DNA from: JBDIBB01 sp039812685
GTDB lineage: Bacteria; Acidobacteriota; Vicinamibacteria; Vicinamibacterales; JAFNAJ01
Assembly: GCA_039812685.1 (NCBI GenBank)
Contig: JBDIBB010000021.1
Location: forward strand, 1-42,029
Reading direction: 5' to 3'
Length of the DNA: 42,029 nucleotides
Below, in pieces: positions 9,901 to 15,248 of the stretch; the stretch's first letter is position 1; every line of letters begins with the position of its first letter. The notes below the pieces were generated by a model. The model searched no databases. It was not told where the DNA came from and saw only the letters and a list, made by a program, of their open reading frames with translations. Made by a program: the position numbers and the translations under genes.

Positions 9901-10064
9901 TGGGCGTGCTGAAGCTGGCGGCGCTGCTCGCCGAGATCGAGCGCCGGGGCGTGGAAGGCGATCTGGCCGCGGCTGGTCCGCTGCTGGCCGCCGCGCGGGC
10001 CGAGTTCGATCGCGCCCGGACCGAACTCCTCGCGCTGCGGCGCGAGCCGCCCGAGGCGGCGTGA
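6966..10064 (+). CDS. Membrane-anchored hybrid histidine kinase (GAF-PAS-HisKA-HATPase-REC-REC-Hpt)
   Basis: Multi-step phosphorelay sensor of 1032 residues. Two short hydrophobic segments within the first 60 residues anchor it in the inner membrane with almost no periplasmic loop, so sensing is likely cytoplasmic. A GAF-like domain (about 90-240) and a PAS domain (about 255-370) follow. The dimerisation domain has His404 in MSHEIRTP. The ATPase domain shows an N-box (NLLGNAVKFT), a G1 box (DTGIGI) and a G2 box (GGTGLGLAIS). The first receiver has Asp688 and a KP motif. The second has Asp828 in LLLDVQMPVMDG. The C-terminal Hpt domain has His970 in TAHSLKSS. This is the BarA/ArcB-like architecture. 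Fourteen bases separate it from the upstream diguanylate cyclase, so that protein is the obvious phosphotransfer partner. An in-frame extension upstream of 6966 overlaps the cyclase gene in another frame and is not real coding. Confidence 0.93.
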   Translation: MGLPTLTDVPWRHALGAGSVVLAATAGGLAVADGPGSLVAAALAGVLVTAARAARARADVEPHALEQARPEPPQERLDPADLHRSNELLLTLSRDLAQHIAATDDGEVFDSLVDDLATLTESHYGFIAEVMRSSSGTRYVEYRATRNVSWLPSPDAGRPQPTYADLDPLVERVLASETTLLVKGGAGGGASVAHHGFLGLPLMAGPDLLGVVGLGGRSDDYTQALVDYLQPAIASCATLLVAARERAAREATAARLRESEQGYRDLVEHASDLIHSVCPDGSFAYVNRAWLDTLGYPPEDMPRLTIWQVADPSSHEAYRALLSAPDEDVAQPVREVMFRTRDGRLIHCEGSETCRVVDGVPEATRGMFRDVSAARRAAEALRLAKEQAEAAAQAKSDFLANMSHEIRTPMNAVIGMTGLLLDTPLDEEQRDFVETIRAAGDGLLEVINDILDFSKIDSNRLELEQQPFDFVECLERAVDLVAPAAAAKDLDLVLAFEDGVPAHLVGDFTRVRQVVVNLLGNAVKFTARGEIEVRVRAGRHDGVWQVTVSVRDTGIGIPAARIHRLFKAFTQVDTSTTRQYGGTGLGLAISKRLAGIMGGDVRVESREGEGSTFHFTFVAPGAELAGEPLREAPGFEHRQVLIVDANATQRAALAARLAAWGIQARAEGDLDAARARLAEAPAEVVLLDQRLLAGLPASTIENLLARHDGPPASLVLLTRLGVQALFEAGALVRATVGKPVKIEALREALRTVLGQPRHSRSAPGTSAPRIPMATRLPLRILLAEDNVVNQKVAVKMLGRLGYRGEVVSDGLEALEAVGRQRYDVLLLDVQMPVMDGFEAARRITATWPAATRPRIIGMTALAMQGDRDRCLEAGMDDYISKPVRSEELEAALGRAAPAPASGPAGDLPAPDGPAVDALVIDSLRDLQDPDEPDFVTELVDALLADVPQKLVAIESALDAGDARDVNRTAHSLKSSCGSLGVLKLAALLAEIERRGVEGDLAAAGPLLAAARAEFDRARTELLALRREPPEAA

Positions 10065-10118
10065 TCGCGACGGCCGGTTCCGTGGGGCCGCTGATCCGCG
10101 TCTGGTGACGACAGGCCC

Positions 10119-11039
10119 TCAGCCGGCGAGGAAGGCGCGCAACTGCGCGCCGTGCACGCCCGCCTCGCGTTCGCCCATCGTCACGGCCTCCTCGACCCCC
10201 TCTGGCCGCGTGTAGTCCCAACGTCCCGCCGGGACCGGCCCCGTGGGCGCCACATAGAGACGAGATCCGCGCACGCCCGTCAGGTCATCCCGGTAGGGAC
10301 GCGTGAGCAGCACGAGGTTGCGGCGCGCCCCGGGCAGCGCGTCGGCCACGAACGCCGGGGCGTTGTCCACCATGCCGCCGTCCAGGTACCGCCGTCCGTG
10401 AAACCGGCCGACGGGTGTGAAGGGCGGCGTGGCCGAGGACGCCAGCACGAGGGCCGCCAGTTCCTCCGGGGTCTCGCAATCGCGCATGTCGAAGACGTGC
10501 GGCCTGAACCCCAGCGCACGTCCGAACGAGGGGTGCAGCAGGCGGCGGCGCAGCGCCTTCTCGAGCTGGTACGCCCCGATGCCGGCGGCGGCGGCCACGG
10601 CCGGGGGCAGCCAGCGCGGGAAGGCGCTCACCATCACGAGCAGCGGCCACGGCTGCGCGCGCAACCGGTCGAGGCCGCCGTCGCGCACCATCGCCAGCAT
10701 GATGTCGCGGTAGACGCCGCCGTGAGGCGCCATGGGCTGTCCGCGCAGCAGGTTGACGGGATCGACGTTGCGCCGCAGCCCGCGGGTGCGCGCCTGGAAG
10801 ACCTCGCGCGCCTGCGCGCGCCGGCCGGTGAGCCACATCGTCACGACGCAGGCGCCGGCCGAGCACGAGGCGACGCCGGCCAGCCGCGGCCGCAGCCTGT
10901 CGGCCCACACGTTCATCAGGCCGAGCTGGTAGAAGGCGCGGTTGCCTCCGCCGGCGAAGGTGAGCGCGAGATCACGCGCGGCCGCCGGCGGAGCGGCGCC
11001 GGCGGTCGCATCCAGGTGATGGCTGGCAGGATCTTCCAT
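10119..11039 (-). CDS. Patatin-like phospholipase
   Basis: Predicted lipid acyl hydrolase of 306 residues using a Ser-Asp dyad. The oxyanion-hole glycine cluster GGGNR is at residues 30-34. The nucleophile elbow reads SCSAG with Ser60; the usual first glycine of GxSxG is serine here. The catalytic Asp is likely Asp220 in the DGG motif (YLDGGMVDNAP), which fits the family. No signal peptide is seen, so action on the inner membrane from the cytoplasm is likely. It lies 48 bp downstream of the SPFH gene on the same strand, forming an nfeD-SPFH-patatin operon. This context suggests a role in membrane lipid turnover linked to the SPFH/NfeD membrane-domain proteins; that link is inference. Confidence 0.85.
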   Translation of the reverse strand: MEDPASHHLDATAGAAPPAAARDLALTFAGGGNRAFYQLGLMNVWADRLRPRLAGVASCSAGACVVTMWLTGRRAQAREVFQARTRGLRRNVDPVNLLRGQPMAPHGGVYRDIMLAMVRDGGLDRLRAQPWPLLVMVSAFPRWLPPAVAAAAGIGAYQLEKALRRRLLHPSFGRALGFRPHVFDMRDCETPEELAALVLASSATPPFTPVGRFHGRRYLDGGMVDNAPAFVADALPGARRNLVLLTRPYRDDLTGVRGSRLYVAPTGPVPAGRWDYTRPEGVEEAVTMGEREAGVHGAQLRAFLAG

Positions 11040-11087
11040 GCGTGAGAGGGCCTGGGCCCGGGATCCGGTCGTCCCCGGCCCGGCCGG

Positions 11088-12056
11088 TCACCGGCGGGGC
11101 ACGCCGGGCAGCGTGGCCTCGCTGTCGCCGCCGCCGCGCGAGGCGCCGATCATCTTCATCGCCATCGTGATCATGCCGCCCACGTCGGCGAGGTTGGCGG
11201 GCAGGACGATGGTCGAATCGCTGGAGGCGACGATGTTGCCGAACTCCTTGATGTACTGCTCGGCCACGCGCAGCTGCACGGCCTCGATGCCGCCGGGGCC
11301 CTGGATGGTTTCGGCGACGCGACGGATGCCCTCGGCGGTGGCGCTGGCCACGGCGAGGATGGCGGCCGCCTGGCCCTCGGCCTCGTTGATCTGCTGCTGC
11401 TTGCGCGCCTCCGAAGCCTTGATCACTTCCTGCTTGGCGCCCTCGGCCGTGTTGATCGCGGCGTCGCGCTGGCCTTCCGACGACAGGACGACGGCACGTT
11501 TCTCCCGCTCGGCCCGCATCTGCTTCTCCATCGCGGCGAGCACGTCGACGGGCGGCGTGATGTTCTTGATCTCGTAGCGCAGCACCTTCACGCCCCAGGG
11601 CTCGGAGGCCTTGTCGAGCTCGGTCACCACCGCGGTGTTGATGTTGGTGCGCTCCTCGAAGGTGCGATCGAGATCGATCTTGCCGACCTCGCTGCGCAGC
11701 GTGGTCTGGGCGAGCTGGCTGATGGCGAACACGAAGTCGGAGATGCCGTAGGAGGCGCGCTCCGGGTTGAGCACCTTGAGGTAGAGCACGCCGTCGACGC
11801 CCACCTGCACGTTGTCGCGCGTGATGCAGACCTGGGCCGGGATGTCGAGCGCCGCCTCCTTGAGCGAGTGCTTGTAGCGGATGACGTCGACGAACGGCAT
11901 GAGGATGTGGAAGCCCGCCTGCAGCGTGTTCGAGTACTTGCCGAGGCGCTCCACCACGTACGCGCTCTGCTGCGGCACGACGATGGCCGTCTTGCTCAGG
12001 ATGACCAGGACGAGGATGGCGAGGACGACGCCGAGGACGAGTGCTCCCGTGGCCAT
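11088..12056 (-). CDS. SPFH/stomatin-family membrane protein (QmcA / paraslipin type)
   Basis: Band-7 scaffold protein of 322 residues. One N-terminal transmembrane helix (residues 5-27) is followed by the SPFH domain beginning VPQQSAYVVERLGKY, then a long charged alanine/glutamate-rich helical region (about 190-260) that should form a coiled coil for ring assembly. A glycine-rich tail follows. Members of this family form large oligomers at the inner membrane and are nearly always encoded with an NfeD partner. Here the nfeD gene ends one base before this start, which is typical. The role is membrane-domain organisation or protease regulation, known for the family and not provable from this sequence. 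Confidence 0.93.
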   Translation of the reverse strand: MATGALVLGVVLAILVLVILSKTAIVVPQQSAYVVERLGKYSNTLQAGFHILMPFVDVIRYKHSLKEAALDIPAQVCITRDNVQVGVDGVLYLKVLNPERASYGISDFVFAISQLAQTTLRSEVGKIDLDRTFEERTNINTAVVTELDKASEPWGVKVLRYEIKNITPPVDVLAAMEKQMRAEREKRAVVLSSEGQRDAAINTAEGAKQEVIKASEARKQQQINEAEGQAAAILAVASATAEGIRRVAETIQGPGGIEAVQLRVAEQYIKEFGNIVASSDSTIVLPANLADVGGMITMAMKMIGASRGGGDSEATLPGVPRR

Positions 12057-12057
12057 G

Positions 12058-12504
12058 TCAGCGGACTCCTTCCGGATCGAGATCGATGGTGAGGCCGTCC
12101 ACGCGCACGACGCGGCACCGGTTGCCGCGCACGGCCGTGGTCGCGCCGACGTTGCGCGCCTGCCAGGTCGAACCGCGCAGCTGCGCCCGCCCGACCGATC
12201 CCGGCGCGATGTCGGCGTCGGGCAGCGCCACCTCGCCCACGAGGCTGTCGATCACCGCGCCGCTGTCGGGCAGGCGCAGGCGTGCCAGCAGCGGCTTGCG
12301 GAACAGGACCACCGCCACGACCGACAGCCCGGTGAACAGCAGCCACTGCGCCCACGGCGGCAGCCGCAGGCCCGTGAGATCCAGCAGGCCCACGAGCAGG
12401 GCGCCGACGCCGAAGAAGATGACGAAGAATCCGCCCGGGGTGAGCAGCTCGAGGCCGGCGAGCACGAGGCCGAACACGATCCAGTGCCACCAGAGCATGT
12501 CCAT
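12058..12504 (-). CDS. NfeD-family membrane protein
   Basis: Small membrane protein of 148 residues. Several hydrophobic segments in the first 80 residues (starting MDMLWWHWIVFGLVLAG) are followed by a C-terminal OB-fold domain (about 85-148, LVGEVALPDADIAPGSVGRA onward). NfeD proteins partner SPFH/stomatin proteins, and the SPFH gene starts immediately downstream. Three in-frame ATGs lie at 12516, 12504 and 12498. The first overlaps a -10-like CATAAT on the minus strand, so 12504 is preferred, which implies a leaderless or nearly leaderless message. It heads the nfeD-SPFH-patatin operon. Confidence 0.88.
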   Translation of the reverse strand: MDMLWWHWIVFGLVLAGLELLTPGGFFVIFFGVGALLVGLLDLTGLRLPPWAQWLLFTGLSVVAVVLFRKPLLARLRLPDSGAVIDSLVGEVALPDADIAPGSVGRAQLRGSTWQARNVGATTAVRGNRCRVVRVDGLTIDLDPEGVR

Positions 12505-12841
12505 ATGGCGTGACATTATGCGCCAAAGACGGGGCGGGCGCGTGGACCGCGGCGCGCGCGAGAGGTGTGCGGCCACACTGTGGCAGGCTTGCAGCAGCCT
12601 CCACCATCACGACCGCCCGTGAGTCCGTGACTGCCGCGACCGGCGGCCCGGTGATGGCAGCCCCTCCCGCACCGGAACGCCCGCCGATGCGGCGGCGCCT
12701 CGGGCCGGGGCTGGGCCGACGCGCGACCGCGCGTCCTCCCACCCTGGCCTTGCGGCTGGCACCTCCCTTGCTCTCACACGAACGTTCAGCGGCCGCTGCC
12801 GGAATCCCGGCGACGGCCGCCGGCCCCTGGAGGCTCCTCCC
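12505..12841. promoter_or_regulatory. Divergent intergenic region between nfeD and the nfn genes
   Basis: A 337-base stretch without a supported gene. On the minus strand CATAAT (12520-12515) lies 10 bases before the nfeD start and is a candidate -10. A perfect 13-bp palindrome at 12572-12584 (GCCACA-C-TGTGGC) is a candidate operator. The nfnA GTG start is preceded by a GGAGG Shine-Dalgarno about 10 bases upstream. The rest is GC-rich with nothing recognisable. Confidence 0.4.
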
Positions 12842-13693
12842 GTGCCCGTCATCCTCAGCAACGAGACCCTGGCGCCCGACGTCCACCGGCTCTGGATCGA
12901 GGCGCCCGTCGTCGCCCGCAAGCGCCAGCCAGGCCAGTTCGTCATCGTTCGCGCCGACGAGGACGGCGAGCGCATCCCGCTGACCGTCGCCGACATCGAC
13001 CCGGCCCGCGGCGCCATCGCCCTCATCATCCAGGGCGTGGGCAAGAGCACCCTGCACCTCAACAGCCTGGCGCCGGGAACCGACGTCCTGGACGTCGTCG
13101 GCCCGCTCGGGCGCCCCACCCGCGTCGAGGCCGGCGCGTCGGTGTGCTGCGTCGGCGGCGGCATCGGCGCGGCCGTGGTCTATCCGATTGCCTGCGGGGT
13201 GAAGTCGCTCGGTGGGCGTGTGACGGCCATCCTCGGCGCGCGCACGCGCGACCTGGTGATCCTCGAGGACGAGATGCGCCAGGTGGCCGACGTCTGTGCC
13301 GTCACCACCGACGACGGCTCCTACGGGATGCACGGCCTGGTGACCGAGGCACTCCAGAGGCTGCTCGACGACGGGGCGCGCTTCGACGAGGTGGTGGCGG
13401 TGGGCCCGATGCCGATGATGCGCGCCGTGTGCGAGGTCACGCGCCCGATCGGGCTGAAGACCACCGTCAGCCTCAATCCCGTCATGGTCGACGGCACCGG
13501 CATGTGCGGCGGGTGCCGCGTGCAGGTGGGTGGTCAGCAGAAGTTCGTGTGCGTGGACGGCCCCGAGTTCGACGGCCACCTGGTCGACTTCGACGAGCTC
13601 GCGGCGCGCCTGCGCGCCTACCGCGACATGGAGTGCGAGTCGCTCTCGCTCTACAGGGAGCAGCGCGAGGCCGAGGCCGCCTGGGGCGTCTAG
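12842..13693 (+). CDS. NfnA-type NAD(H)- and FAD-binding subunit of the ferredoxin:NADP transhydrogenase
   Basis: Small subunit of the NfnAB complex, which couples NADH, NADPH and reduced ferredoxin by flavin-based electron bifurcation; it is related to PyrK. The 283-residue product has the FAD-binding barrel at the N-terminus (RQPGQFVIVRADEDGERIPLT), a nucleotide-binding domain from CVGGGIGAAVVYPIA, and a C-terminal [2Fe-2S] motif with Cys222, Cys225 and Cys237 in MCGGC and FVCVDG. Asp217 in MVDGTGMC is the likely fourth ligand, as known for this family. Translation starts with GTG behind a GGAGG Shine-Dalgarno. The nfnB gene follows 49 bp downstream. A stand-alone sulfide or dihydroorotate dehydrogenase subunit is the alternative, but pairing with a GltD-like partner favours Nfn. 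Confidence 0.88.
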   Translation: MPVILSNETLAPDVHRLWIEAPVVARKRQPGQFVIVRADEDGERIPLTVADIDPARGAIALIIQGVGKSTLHLNSLAPGTDVLDVVGPLGRPTRVEAGASVCCVGGGIGAAVVYPIACGVKSLGGRVTAILGARTRDLVILEDEMRQVADVCAVTTDDGSYGMHGLVTEALQRLLDDGARFDEVVAVGPMPMMRAVCEVTRPIGLKTTVSLNPVMVDGTGMCGGCRVQVGGQQKFVCVDGPEFDGHLVDFDELAARLRAYRDMECESLSLYREQREAEAAWGV

Positions 13694-13742
13694 ACGCCGC
13701 CAGGCCGCCGGTAGCCCCACGCCTGCCTCACGGAACGCCCCG

Positions 13743-15164
13743 ATGGCCAAGAAGATCACGAAGAAGACGAAGACTCCCATGCCGGCGCGCGATGCCGCCG
13801 AGCGCGCGCGCTCGTTCCAGGAGGTGGCGCTCGGCTACACCGTCGAGATGGCCATGGCCGAGGCCGATCGCTGCATCGAGTGCAGGAACGAGCCGTGCAT
13901 CGCCGGCTGCCCGGTGGAAATCGACATCCCGAAGTTCGTCCGAGAGGTCGCACGCGGCGACTTCAAGGCGGCGTGGACGACGCTGTCGGAGAAGAACCTG
14001 CTGCCGGCCATCTGCGGGCGCGTGTGCCCGCAGGAGGAGCAGTGCGAGCGGAAGTGCACGCTCGGCTGCAAGTTCGAGCCGGTGGCCATCGGCAGGCTGG
14101 AACGCTTCGTCGCCGACTACGCCGCGGGCCAGGGCTGGACGCTGGAGGACACGGTGGCGCCGCCCACGGGGCAGAAGGTCGCGATTGTCGGATCGGGGCC
14201 GGCCGGCCTCACCGCTGCCGCCGACCTGGCGCGCCGCGGTCACGAGGTGACGATCTTCGAGGCGCTGCACAAGCCTGGCGGCGTGCTGGTCTACGGCATC
14301 CCCGAGTTCCGGCTCCCGAAGGACATCGTCGCGCGCGAGGTGGCCACCCTGCAGTCGCTTGGCGTCGAAATCAGGACCAGTCACGTCATCGGGCGCACGT
14401 TCACCATCGACGACCTGTTCGACGAACTGGGCTACGACGCGGTGTTCGTCGCCACGGGCGCCGGCCTGCCGTTCTTCCCCGACATCCCCGGCGTGAACCT
14501 GATCGGCGTGTACTCGGCGAACGAGTACCTGACGCGCTCGAACCTGATGAAGGCCTACAGGTTTCCCGAGACCGACACGCCGATGATCCGCGGCAGGCAC
14601 GTGGCGGTGGTCGGTGGCGGCAACACGGCGATGGACTCGGTGCGCACCGCCAGGCGCCTCGGGGCCGAGAAGGCCTACCTCGTCTACCGGCGCACCCGCG
14701 CCGAGATGCCCGCGCGCCGGGAGGAAATCGAGCACGCCGAGGAAGAGGGCATCGAGTTCCTGATGCTGGCGGCGCCGGTGGAGTTGCTGGGCGATGAACA
14801 GCGCCGGCTGACGACGATGCGCTGTCAGCGCATGCAGTTGGGCGAGCCCGACGCCTCGGGCCGTCGCAGCCCCGTGCCGGTTCCCGGCGACTACTTCGAC
14901 CTGGCGGTGGAGGTGGTGGTGTTCGCCGTCGGACAGGGCGCCAACCCGCTGATCCGCGACACGACGCCCGACCTGCACGTCAACCGCAAGGGCTACATCG
15001 TGGCCGATCCCGTGACGGGCGCCACCGAGAAGCCGGGCGTGTTCGCCGGTGGCGACATCGTGACGGGTGGGGCGACGGTGATCTCGGCGATGGGCGCCGG
15101 GCGGCGCGCGGCACGCGCCATCCACAATTACCTGGGTCATCCGTCGGTGGACGGACACGCCTGA
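13743..15164 (+). CDS. NfnB, GltD-like NADPH- and ferredoxin-binding subunit
   Basis: Large subunit of the NADH-dependent reduced-ferredoxin:NADP+ oxidoreductase, also often labelled glutamate synthase small subunit. The 473-residue product begins with a basic tail. Two cysteine clusters that bind [4Fe-4S] follow: Cys44/47/52/56 (CIECRNEPCIAGCP) and Cys91/95/101/105. The FAD-binding GSGPAG lies near 150-155 and the NADPH-binding motif VVGGGNTAMDS near 300. A C-terminal FAD motif GVFAGGDIVTGGATV closes the fold. No gltB large subunit lies nearby, and the NfnA gene is directly upstream, so Nfn is the better call than glutamate synthase. The stop codon is followed at once by a palindromic repeat doublet shared with the 3' end of the opposing gene. 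Confidence 0.9.
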   Translation: MAKKITKKTKTPMPARDAAERARSFQEVALGYTVEMAMAEADRCIECRNEPCIAGCPVEIDIPKFVREVARGDFKAAWTTLSEKNLLPAICGRVCPQEEQCERKCTLGCKFEPVAIGRLERFVADYAAGQGWTLEDTVAPPTGQKVAIVGSGPAGLTAAADLARRGHEVTIFEALHKPGGVLVYGIPEFRLPKDIVAREVATLQSLGVEIRTSHVIGRTFTIDDLFDELGYDAVFVATGAGLPFFPDIPGVNLIGVYSANEYLTRSNLMKAYRFPETDTPMIRGRHVAVVGGGNTAMDSVRTARRLGAEKAYLVYRRTRAEMPARREEIEHAEEEGIEFLMLAAPVELLGDEQRRLTTMRCQRMQLGEPDASGRRSPVPVPGDYFDLAVEVVVFAVGQGANPLIRDTTPDLHVNRKGYIVADPVTGATEKPGVFAGGDIVTGGATVISAMGAGRRAARAIHNYLGHPSVDGHA

Positions 15165-15167
15165 TCC

Positions 15168-15248
15168 GCGCAGGTTGCTCGTGTTGATCCGTGCAACCGG
15201 CTGAACGCGCAGGTTGCTCGTGTTGATCCGTGCAACCCGCGCTCTACG
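15168..15248 (-). repeat. Palindromic repeat family A, doublet between convergent genes
   Basis: Two tandem copies of a roughly 31-base imperfect palindrome, at 15168-15198 and 15207-15240. In each, GGTTGC and GCAACC arms flank a 14-base loop. The second copy extends to an 11-bp stem with one mismatch. The same family occurs in opposite orientation at 38602-38715. It fills the gap between the convergent nfnB and SpoIIE-type phosphatase genes, and its edge supplies the TAG stop of the latter. It may act as a bidirectional terminator or be a REP-type element. Confidence 0.85.
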
